Shown here: in pieces, positions 6,625 through 11,777 of the stretch | How the letters are laid out: each line of letters opens with the position of its first letter | Numbering within the stretch: position 1 is the stretch's first letter | Source of the DNA: CBDCFL01 sp050300875 | GTDB lineage: Bacteria; Pseudomonadota; Alphaproteobacteria; Rhodobacterales; Rhodobacteraceae | Length of the DNA: 11,777 bases | Assembly (NCBI GenBank): GCA_050300875.1 | Contig: JBNKYL010000188.1 | Span: 1-11,777, forward strand | Direction: 5' to 3' | Translations under genes and position numbers: made by a program | The notes under the pieces: model-generated | Told to the model about the DNA's origin: nothing | Databases searched by the model: none | Seen by the model: only the letters and a program-made list of their open reading frames with translations

Positions 6625-7226
6625 ACGTTTGTCAGAACCTCGTAGGCGAGCACCATCATCAGGATGCCGACGCCTGTGTCCAGCCAACGCCAGGCGCGCG
6701 GTGATTGCATGATCGGGGCCAAGATGCGCGCGCCGTAGCCGAGTGCGAAAAAGAAGATGAAAGAGGCGAGCACAGCGCCGACGCCGAAGGCGACCTTGGC
6801 GGTGCCGTGAAACCCGGACGAGATTGCTCCGATCAGCACCAACGTGTCCAGATAGACATGGGGGTTGGCCCATGTGAAGGCGGCGGCGATGGCAATGGTG
6901 CGCCCCAAAGCTTGCGACGAGGCGCCGTTTTCCAGTTCATGATCGCCTTTCCAGGCGGCATAGAACCGGGTCAGCCCATAATAGAACATGAACGCGGCCC
7001 CGCCCCATGCCATGTAGCGCGGCAGGTCGGGGAGCACCGAAATGATTGCGCCGAACCCGGTAATACCCGCCGTAATCAGGATCGCGTCGGATCCGGCGCA
7101 GAAAAGGCATAGCCAGAACACATGCTCGCGTTTCAGCCCCTGGCGTAGCACAAACGCGTTCTGCGCCCCGATGGCCAGGATCAAGCTGAACGAGGTCGCA
7201 AAACCGGTGAGCCAGGGTCCAAACAC
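6621..7226 (-). CDS. LysE/ArgO-family amino-acid exporter
   Basis: A 201-residue inner-membrane protein of the LysE translocator family, most like ArgO, which exports arginine or other basic amino acids and toxic analogues. The N-terminus GFATSFSLILAIGAQNAFVLRQGL (about 8-31) is the diagnostic LysE/ArgO first segment with the conserved GAQN, and TWANPHVYLDTLVLIG (about 118-133) is the matching NP(H/K)xYLD motif of the second half. About six membrane segments are expected. The start is GTG (7224-7226), four bases after the stop of the DUF502 gene and without a clear ribosome binding site, so coupled translation from the DUF502 mRNA is likely. The substrate is an inference from family only. The TAA stop overlaps the bdhA stop. 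Confidence 0.9.
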   Translation of the reverse strand: MFGPWLTGFATSFSLILAIGAQNAFVLRQGLKREHVFWLCLFCAGSDAILITAGITGFGAIISVLPDLPRYMAWGGAAFMFYYGLTRFYAAWKGDHELENGASSQALGRTIAIAAAFTWANPHVYLDTLVLIGAISSGFHGTAKVAFGVGAVLASFIFFFALGYGARILAPIMQSPRAWRWLDTGVGILMMVLAYEVLTNV

Positions 7227-7230
7227 GCGA

Positions 7231-7983
7231 TCAAGCTTTGTTCGGCGGTTGAGTGGGGTTCTGCCCGTTCGGGTAAACGAGCCCTGCCGAAATTACCAAT
7301 TTCGCGGCGTCCTCGACGCTCATGTCCAACTCGATAATGTCGGACTGGGGCACGAAGAGTAGGAAACCGGATGTAGGGTTGGGCGTGGTCGGCAGAAAGA
7401 CTGACACCATCTGGTCATCGGGCGGGGCCTTTTCATTGACCTCGCCTTTGGCATTGGTCGAAATGAAGGCGATGGCCCAGAGCCCTTTGCGCGGGTATTC
7501 GATCAGGCAGGCGCGGTCAAAGCTGGTTTCGGATTGCGCGAAGACTGTTTCAGCGATTTGTTTCAGACCGTTATAGATCGATCTTACAACCGGCAGGCGT
7601 TCGACATAGCCTTCGGCCCAACGCAGGAAACTGCGCCCGATGAAGCCCTTGGTAATCCAGCCGATGAACACGGTGAACATCAGGAACAGGACCACGCCCA
7701 CGCCGCGGACGTTGACGTTCACATCCTCGCCGCCGGTGATCCAGACATACCAGCCCTGATCACCGAACAGGTCGCGCAGCAGGGCATCGGGATGGTATTT
7801 ACTGGGGACGAATGGCAGAACCCAGCTGTCGATCCAACCGACCACGGTCCAGATCAGATAGATGGTCAGCCAGATCGGCACGATGACCACCAGACCTGTC
7901 AGGAAAGATGTGCGAAGCCAAGCCAGTAGGCGAAATCGCCTGCGGATCGGGTGGTCTTCCATTTCGTCGAACGGGTTGTTCAT
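7231..7983 (-). CDS. DUF502 family membrane protein
   Basis: A 250-residue predicted inner-membrane protein of the DUF502 family, whose function is not established. Residues 1-22 are charged (DHPIRRRFRLLAWLR), followed by a first membrane segment (TGLVVIVPIWLTIYLIWTVV, about 29-48). The loop carries DVNVNVRGVG and leads to a second segment (VGVVLFLMFTVFIGWITKGFIG, about 96-117). The conserved block RLPVVRSIYNGLKQIAETV lies near 130-148, and the soluble C-terminal domain holds PTTPNPTSGFLLFVP, a family hallmark. The ATG has little Shine-Dalgarno; MED at codon 8 is an alternative start. A good promoter sits 30 bases upstream (8013-8041). The LysE-type gene follows after 4 bases, so the two are probably one operon. 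Confidence 0.9.
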   Translation of the reverse strand: MNNPFDEMEDHPIRRRFRLLAWLRTSFLTGLVVIVPIWLTIYLIWTVVGWIDSWVLPFVPSKYHPDALLRDLFGDQGWYVWITGGEDVNVNVRGVGVVLFLMFTVFIGWITKGFIGRSFLRWAEGYVERLPVVRSIYNGLKQIAETVFAQSETSFDRACLIEYPRKGLWAIAFISTNAKGEVNEKAPPDDQMVSVFLPTTPNPTSGFLLFVPQSDIIELDMSVEDAAKLVISAGLVYPNGQNPTQPPNKA

Positions 7984-8012
7984 CTATCGCAGCCAGCAAA
8001 TCCGGTCGGGTC

Positions 8013-8041
8013 TATGTAGGGGCTTTCAGCGCGGGTGACAA
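8013..8041 (-). promoter_or_regulatory. Sigma-70-like promoter of the DUF502-lysE operon
   Basis: On the minus strand, TTGTCA (-35, 8036-8041), a 17-base spacer and TACATA (-10, 8013-8018) form a near-consensus promoter in the gap between psuG and the DUF502 gene. The predicted start near 8006 gives a leader of about 23 nt. This argues that the DUF502-lysE pair is not simply the tail of the psu operon. Confidence 0.6.
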
Positions 8042-8058
8042 TTGCGCTTACGGCCGCG

Positions 8059-8970
8059 TCACACGGGATTTTGAAGTTCTGTGGCGATGGCGGCGGCAAG
8101 GCGCGCGTTGTTGCGGACCAATGCAATATTGGCAATCAGCGACTGGCCGCCGGTAAACTCGAAAATCCGGGCCAGAAGGAAAGGCGTGACGGCTTTGCCG
8201 TCGATTTTCTTTGCTTCGGCTTTGGAAATGGCTTGCGTGATGATCGGTGCCAATTTCGCAGAGGCGATTTCATCCTTTTCAGGGATGGGGTTGGCGATCA
8301 GTTGGCCGCCGTCGAGCCCCATGGCCCGTCGAATCCGGAACGCGGCGGCAATCTCGCCGGGGCTGTCCATGCGCAACGGCGCGGCTTGCCCGGACGATCG
8401 CGACCAAAAGGCCGGGACCTCGTCCTGCCCGTAAGCGATGACGGGAACGCCTAGCGTTTCAAGTACTTCCAGCGTCTTTGGAATGTCGAGGATGGCCTTG
8501 GCCCCGGCGGCGACAACGTTGACCGGGGTTTTCGACAGTTCATGCAGGTCGGCGGAGACGTCGAAACTGGATTCCGCGCCCCGATGGACGCCGCCGATGC
8601 CGCCGGTGGCAAAGACCTCGATCCCGGCCATGCGGGCGGCGATCATGGTGGCGGCGACGGTCGTGGCACCGTTGCCGCCGCGTGCAAGTGTAGCGGCGAA
8701 ATCGGCGCGGGACAGTTTGGCAACGTCCTGCGCCTGCCCAAGCCTGTCCAGTTCGGCATCGGTCAGGCCAATTTTCAAACGTCCATCCAGAACGGCGATG
8801 GTCGCAGGCACAGCCCCGGCATCACGGATGTCCTGTTCGACCAGTCGCGCGGTATCGACATTCTGGGGGAAGGGCATCCCATGCGTGATGATCGTGCTTT
8901 CAAGCGCGACGATGGGGCGGGCATCGGCGCGGGCGGATGCGACCTCTGGCGAGAAATCTATTCGGATCAT
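8059..8970 (-). CDS. psuG: Pseudouridine-5'-phosphate glycosidase
   Basis: A 303-residue cytoplasmic enzyme that cleaves the C-C glycosidic bond of pseudouridine 5'-phosphate to uracil and ribose 5-phosphate. From the ATG at 8968-8970, the N-terminal active-site block VALESTIITHGMPFPQN carries Glu24, Lys85 lies in QDVAKLSRADFA, and Lys158 in VVAAGAKAILDIPKT is the expected Schiff-base lysine. The spacings match those between Glu31, Lys93 and Lys166 of the E. coli enzyme, as I recall them. FATGGIGGVHRGAESSFDVSADL (about 120-142) and LIANPIPE are further family signatures. The length is normal. The frame stays open upstream to 9249, but this is a shadow of the kinase gene. Its ATG overlaps the kinase TGA (8967-8970), indicating a coupled psuK-psuG operon. 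Confidence 0.94.
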   Translation of the reverse strand: MIRIDFSPEVASARADARPIVALESTIITHGMPFPQNVDTARLVEQDIRDAGAVPATIAVLDGRLKIGLTDAELDRLGQAQDVAKLSRADFAATLARGGNGATTVAATMIAARMAGIEVFATGGIGGVHRGAESSFDVSADLHELSKTPVNVVAAGAKAILDIPKTLEVLETLGVPVIAYGQDEVPAFWSRSSGQAAPLRMDSPGEIAAAFRIRRAMGLDGGQLIANPIPEKDEIASAKLAPIITQAISKAEAKKIDGKAVTPFLLARIFEFTGGQSLIANIALVRNNARLAAAIATELQNPV

Positions 8971-9860
8971 GACGGATGTTCCCCGGAAACATAGGCAGCG
9001 GCGGCATTCAGGGCGCTGGCCAGCGCCGTTTCCCGGTCGGCCCCGCGTGAGCCGGCCGCCATGTGGGCCGCCATGAACGTGTCGCCTGCGCCAGTGACGC
9101 GGGTTACCAGCACTTCGGGCGGTGCCGCTGTAACCACGCCATCCGCGTCGCATAGCGCGGCGGGTTTGCCGCCATCTGTGACAAGCGCGCGGGCGACGCC
9201 CGCGTCGTGCAAGGCCTTGGCTGCGCTTGCCGCATCGGAAAAGTCGCAATGACAGAGCAGACCGGCCTCTTCGCAGTTTACGTAGAAGGTTGCGCGCGCA
9301 TGACCCATCAGCGGGCGCAGCCGTTCGGCCTTGCCCGGGCTGGCGGGCGCCACGCGCAGGTCGGCGGCCGCAAAGGCGGGGTGTGCTGAAATCTCGGCCA
9401 GCAGCTTTTCAGTCAGGTTGCCGTCGAGAGCGATCAGGCCTGCATATGGCGCCTGAGCGCTACCCAGCTGTCCGGTGGTCAGCGGGTTCAGGATTTTCGC
9501 GCCTGCCGCTTCCAGGGAGTGCGCATCGGCGATGGCCGCGATCAAGCCATTGCCGCCTTCGACCGCCATGTAGCGGTCGGTCGGCAGGTCGTCCGAACGG
9601 TAGGCGTAATTGGTGCCGACCCCCAGTGACTGGCAAGCGGCGATCAGTTCATCGCCTTCCGCGTCGCGCCCTATCGCGGTCAGCACCTGCGGTGCCATTC
9701 CGAACCGGGCGAGCGTCATCGCGATGTTCATCGCCACGCCGCCGGGCAACCGGGTGATGCGACCCGGCACGTCTGATCCCGCACGCATATGGCTGGGGGT
9801 GCGGCCGATGATGTCCCAGAGCACCGACCCGATGCAAAGAATTGTGTCACGTGTTGTCAT
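8967..9860 (-). CDS. psuK: PfkB-family sugar/nucleoside kinase, probable pseudouridine kinase
   Basis: A 297-residue ribokinase-like kinase. Motifs: N-terminal ILCIGSVLWDIIGR (7-20), the PfkB signature 1 region LPGGVAMNIAMTLARFG (38-54), and the C-terminal signature VTRVTGAGDTFMAAH (252-266) with catalytic Asp260 in GAGD. The overlap of its TGA with the psuG start makes pseudouridine the likely substrate: it would yield pseudouridine 5'-phosphate for PsuG. Sequence alone does not exclude another nucleoside. The start is well placed against the family, but no Shine-Dalgarno precedes it. A weak promoter-like TTGCCA-17-CATGAA at 9867-9895 would start transcription at the ATG itself. The DUF2461 gene is divergent, 79 bases away. 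Confidence 0.85.
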   Translation of the reverse strand: MTTRDTILCIGSVLWDIIGRTPSHMRAGSDVPGRITRLPGGVAMNIAMTLARFGMAPQVLTAIGRDAEGDELIAACQSLGVGTNYAYRSDDLPTDRYMAVEGGNGLIAAIADAHSLEAAGAKILNPLTTGQLGSAQAPYAGLIALDGNLTEKLLAEISAHPAFAAADLRVAPASPGKAERLRPLMGHARATFYVNCEEAGLLCHCDFSDAASAAKALHDAGVARALVTDGGKPAALCDADGVVTAAPPEVLVTRVTGAGDTFMAAHMAAGSRGADRETALASALNAAAAYVSGEHPS

Positions 9861-9897
9861 GATTGGTTCATGCGACCGTGCATCGGCAATGGCAAGA

Positions 9898-9926
9898 GCC
9901 CCGATGGGCTGTTAGTCTGTCGGGGC
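9898..9926. repeat. Inverted repeat between divergent psuK and the DUF2461 gene
   Basis: GCCCCGA (9898-9904) and TCGGGGC (9920-9926) are perfect 7-bp reverse complements separated by 15 bases. The element fills the short divergent region, next to the DUF2461 ribosome binding site (GGGAGGA, 9928-9934) and overlapping nothing coding. It could be an operator for a local regulator or an RNA hairpin at the 5' end of the DUF2461 message; there is no T-run. Confidence 0.4.
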
Positions 9927-9939
9927 AGGGAGGATCAAC

Positions 9940-10620
9940 ATGACATTTCAGGGGTTCCCGCGCGAAACATTCGCGTTTCTGGAAGGCTTGAAGGCGAACA
10001 ATGAAAAGGCGTGGTTTGACGCGCATCGCGCAGACTATGACCGGTATTTCCGCGATGTGGCCTTTGACCTGATCGCGGCCTTGAGTGGCCTGATGTCAAA
10101 TTTGACCCCGGCGCTTTGTGCGGAGCCGCGCGTCAACGGTTCGCTCAAGCGGATCAACCGGGATGTGCGGTTTTCAAAGGACAAGACACCCTATAATGCG
10201 CGTATGCATCTGGTGTTCTGGTCTGGCGACCACCCGAACCGGTCGCCTGCGATGCATGTGGTGATCGGCCCGGAACGCATGGGGTTTGGGGCCGGCACTT
10301 TCGGGCTGTCGCCGGGTGATCTGACCCGCATGAGGCGGCGCATTTGCGACCCGAACGACCGAGCGGGCCTGATCGCCGCACAGGCCTATGCCGAAGCGAT
10401 CGGCTGTGAGTGGGACGCGCCTGATCTGAAGCGCCTGCCGTCGGGGTTTGAGGCCGATGGCGACTGGGAACACCTGCTGCGGCGCAAGTCCTTCGTGATG
10501 CGTACGCTGGACGACCCGGCCTTGCCCGATTGGATCAGGACGCCCGATTGCGCCGACAGGATCATGGACCTGACGCGCGCCTGCCTGCCACTGATCGCCT
10601 GGCTTGCGGGGGCGGACTGA
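9940..10620 (+). CDS. DUF2461 (TIGR02453) family protein
   Basis: A 226-residue soluble protein of the DUF2461 family, function unknown. The family pattern is clear: FPRETFAFLEGLKANNEKAWFDAHRADYD (6-34), the central block GSLKRINRDVRFSKDKTPYNARMHLVFW (about 67-94), then a beta-rich stretch with MHVVIGPERMGFGAGTFGL and a C-terminal half with RLPSGFEADGDWEHLLRRKSFVMR. No signal peptide or membrane segment is present. The start has a good ribosome binding site, GGGAGGA (9928-9934). It stands alone on the plus strand, divergent from psuK and ending three bases before the convergent cupin gene. A hairpin CTGA-cga-TCAG (10617-10627) joins the two stop codons. Confidence 0.9.
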   Translation: MTFQGFPRETFAFLEGLKANNEKAWFDAHRADYDRYFRDVAFDLIAALSGLMSNLTPALCAEPRVNGSLKRINRDVRFSKDKTPYNARMHLVFWSGDHPNRSPAMHVVIGPERMGFGAGTFGLSPGDLTRMRRRICDPNDRAGLIAAQAYAEAIGCEWDAPDLKRLPSGFEADGDWEHLLRRKSFVMRTLDDPALPDWIRTPDCADRIMDLTRACLPLIAWLAGAD

Positions 10621-10623
10621 CGA

Positions 10624-10962
10624 TCAGGCGTCCAGAACCCGAAAGCGATCCGGTTCCTCGAATATGTCGATCAGCCGTGTATCTGCCTTGATCCGCGCAC
10701 TGTGCGTTACCCCTGACGGAATGTCGTAACTGTCACCGGGGCGATAGGTTTTCGTGTCATCCCCGATGGTCAGTTTCAGTTCGCCCGACAACACGATGCC
10801 CCATTGGGCCTTGTGCGCATGTGGGGCCAGTTCGGTGTCTTTCAGGATATGGAACAAAACCACCAGCCCACGGTCGGACCGCATGGCCGATGTGCGCACC
10901 ACATCCGGGTCGAAATCGACATCCAACCCGGGCATTTTGCGAATGAATTCGGGGAATCTCAT
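10624..10962 (-). CDS. Small single-domain cupin protein
   Basis: A 112-residue single-domain cupin with no signal peptide. Cupin motif 1 is seen as PHAHKAQWGIVLSGEL (47-62), with His48 and His50 as metal ligands. The usual glutamate 4-5 residues after the second histidine is not present; Gln53 is the nearest candidate. Motif 2 is PGDSYDIPSGVTHSARI (75-91), with His87 as the third histidine. Such proteins range from metal-dependent isomerases and dioxygenases to ligand-binding regulators; no function can be named. The ATG is preceded by GAAGGAG (10972-10978) at good spacing. It is divergent from rpsB, with 217 bases between the two starts. Confidence 0.85.
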   Translation of the reverse strand: MRFPEFIRKMPGLDVDFDPDVVRTSAMRSDRGLVVLFHILKDTELAPHAHKAQWGIVLSGELKLTIGDDTKTYRPGDSYDIPSGVTHSARIKADTRLIDIFEEPDRFRVLDA

Positions 10963-11034
10963 GTTCGGGGGCTCCTTCAGCGCGGTTTCTGCCCAAGTTT
11001 GCGCCTGAAAAGCTCGGCAACGCCAGCAATTCCC

Positions 11035-11063
11035 TTGATTTCACGCCGAATCACCCGTAAAGC
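11035..11063 (+). promoter_or_regulatory. Candidate rpsB promoter
   Basis: TTGATT (-35, 11035-11040), a 17-base spacer and TAAAGC (-10, 11058-11063). The -35 is good and the -10 poor, although ribosomal-protein promoters in this group often deviate. The predicted start near 11070 leaves a leader of about 110 nt before rpsB. Confidence 0.4.
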
Positions 11064-11069
11064 CGCCCC

Positions 11070-11179
11070 ACTTCACAGGCGGGGTTCGGGCCCTCGGGGG
11101 AGACATCCCTGAACGGTCCACCGGTTGAGCGACAGCTCTGATGATCCCGCCGAGGCGCAAACCGGAAAGGAATTTGGAC
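11070..11179 (+). promoter_or_regulatory. Structured rpsB leader, possible S2 autoregulatory RNA
   Basis: Two stems are visible in the predicted leader. GTTCGGG (11084-11090) pairs with CCCtGAAC (11107-11114) with one bulged T. CCGGTT-ga-GCG (11121-11131) pairs with CGC-a-AACCGG (11156-11165). The right arm of the second stem runs into the ribosome binding site GGAAAGGA (11164-11171), eight bases before the rpsB ATG. Ribosomal protein S2 represses its own mRNA in E. coli; a similar role here is inferred from position and structure, not shown. Confidence 0.45.
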
Positions 11180-11777
11180 ATGGCGCTCCCTGAATTTTCT
11201 CTGCGTCAGCTTTTGGAAGCTGGCGTTCACTTTGGCCACCAAACCCAGCGGTGGAACCCCCGCATGGGCGAATTTATCTATGGCGATCGCAACGGCATTC
11301 ACATCATCGACCTGACGCAGACCGTCCCGATGCTGGACGCAGCGTTGAACGCGATCCGCGAAACCGCCGCAAAGGGCGGGCGTGTGCTATTCGTCGGCAC
11401 CAAGCGTCAGGCCGCTGGCCCGATCAAGGATGCGGCCGAGAAATCCGCGCAGTTCTACATGAACCACCGCTGGCTGGGTGGCACGCTGACCAACTGGCAG
11501 ACCGTGTCGCAGTCGATCCGTCGCCTGAAAGAGCTGGACGAAAAGCTGGCCGAAGGCGCCGAGGGCATGACCAAGAAGGAACGCCTGGGTATGGAACGCG
11601 ACCAGGCCAAGCTGCAGGCTTCGCTCGGCGGCATCCGGGAAATGGGCGGCGTGCCTGACCTGATCTTCATCATCGACGTGAACAAAGAAGATCTGGCCAT
11701 CGCAGAAGCCAAGAAGCTGGGCATTCCTGTCGTGGCGATCGTGGACACCAACTGTTCGCCAGACGGCGTTGACTATG
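11180..11777 (+). CDS. rpsB: 30S ribosomal protein S2, N-terminal part (3' end outside window)
   Basis: The frame is open to the window end, giving the first 199 residues of S2. It begins MALPEFSLRQLLEAGVHFGHQTQRWNPRM, the standard alphaproteobacterial S2 N-terminus, followed by IYGDRNGIHIIDLTQT, GRVLFVGTKRQA (about 71-82), the HRWLGGTLTNW block and PDLIFIIDVNKEDLAIAEA. S2 binds late to the 30S subunit near S1 and is essential. The start at 11180 has GGAAAGGA eight bases upstream; an in-frame ATG at 11141 would add 13 arginine- and proline-rich residues foreign to the family. tsf (elongation factor Ts) is expected downstream by general synteny but is not in view. Confidence 0.97.
   Translation, partial: MALPEFSLRQLLEAGVHFGHQTQRWNPRMGEFIYGDRNGIHIIDLTQTVPMLDAALNAIRETAAKGGRVLFVGTKRQAAGPIKDAAEKSAQFYMNHRWLGGTLTNWQTVSQSIRRLKELDEKLAEGAEGMTKKERLGMERDQAKLQASLGGIREMGGVPDLIFIIDVNKEDLAIAEAKKLGIPVVAIVDTNCSPDGVDY

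Noticed and set aside
8971..9249. Long N-terminal extension of psuG
   Set aside because: It lies wholly within the kinase gene in another frame; PsuG homology begins at the ATG 8970, which overlaps the kinase stop in the usual ATGA form.
11141..11179. Upstream in-frame ATG for rpsB
   Set aside because: It would add an atypical Arg/Pro-rich tail and has no ribosome binding site; 11180 fits S2 and has GGAAAGGA.
1..11777. Mobile element, prophage, CRISPR or defence island
   Set aside because: No transposase, integrase, repeat array, att-like duplication or defence protein was seen; gene content is that of a normal chromosome.

Overview
The window looks like ordinary chromosome of a marine-type alphaproteobacterium, most likely a Rhodobacteraceae (Roseobacter-group) member. 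That placement is an inference from moderately high G+C, the protein sequences (S2, Mfd, DUF502, 3-hydroxybutyrate dehydrogenase, a LysE exporter with an AIGAQNAF motif), the entericidin-type lipoprotein and the promoter style; no search was run. I see no integrase, transposase, CRISPR array, toxin-antitoxin pair, tRNA or rRNA. Both ends cut a gene: mfd lacks its 5' part and rpsB lacks its 3' part.

Layout. (1) 1-1548, plus strand: the C-terminal part of Mfd, the transcription-repair coupling factor. (2) 1545-5222, minus strand: read in transcription order, a tiny entericidin-like lipoprotein, then a probable operon of acyl-CoA synthetase, FrnE-type DsbA oxidoreductase and Bcr/CflA-type MFS exporter. 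The last three are joined by an ATGA overlap and a 6-base gap. (3) 5223-5850: the only long gene-poor stretch. It holds an ecn promoter, two inverted repeats, and a self-contained transcription unit of about 76 nt (promoter, hairpin, AU-rich linker, intrinsic terminator) that looks like a small RNA gene. (4) 5851-6624, plus: D-3-hydroxybutyrate dehydrogenase (bdhA). (5) 6621-7983, minus: DUF502 membrane protein followed by a LysE/ArgO-type exporter, driven by a good sigma-70-like promoter at 8013-8041. (6) 8059-9860, minus: pseudouridine catabolism pair, a PfkB kinase (psuK-like) overlapping pseudouridine-5'-phosphate glycosidase (psuG). (7) 9940-10620, plus: DUF2461 protein. (8) 10624-10962, minus: small cupin. 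(9) 11070-11777, plus: structured leader and start of rpsB (ribosomal protein S2).

How the parts work together. PsuK phosphorylates pseudouridine and PsuG splits the product to uracil and ribose 5-phosphate, a modified-nucleoside salvage route. BdhA makes acetoacetate from 3-hydroxybutyrate, the product of PHB breakdown. The ligase/oxidoreductase/exporter operon is a coherent expression unit of unknown substrate. The genome is very compact: three convergent gene pairs end within -4 to +3 bases of each other, leaving no room for intrinsic terminators.

The most interesting signal is the putative small RNA at about 5687-5762, supported by a strong promoter and terminator with no protein gene between them. 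The rpsB leader is second: it has stems ending at the ribosome binding site, as expected of an autoregulated ribosomal-protein mRNA.
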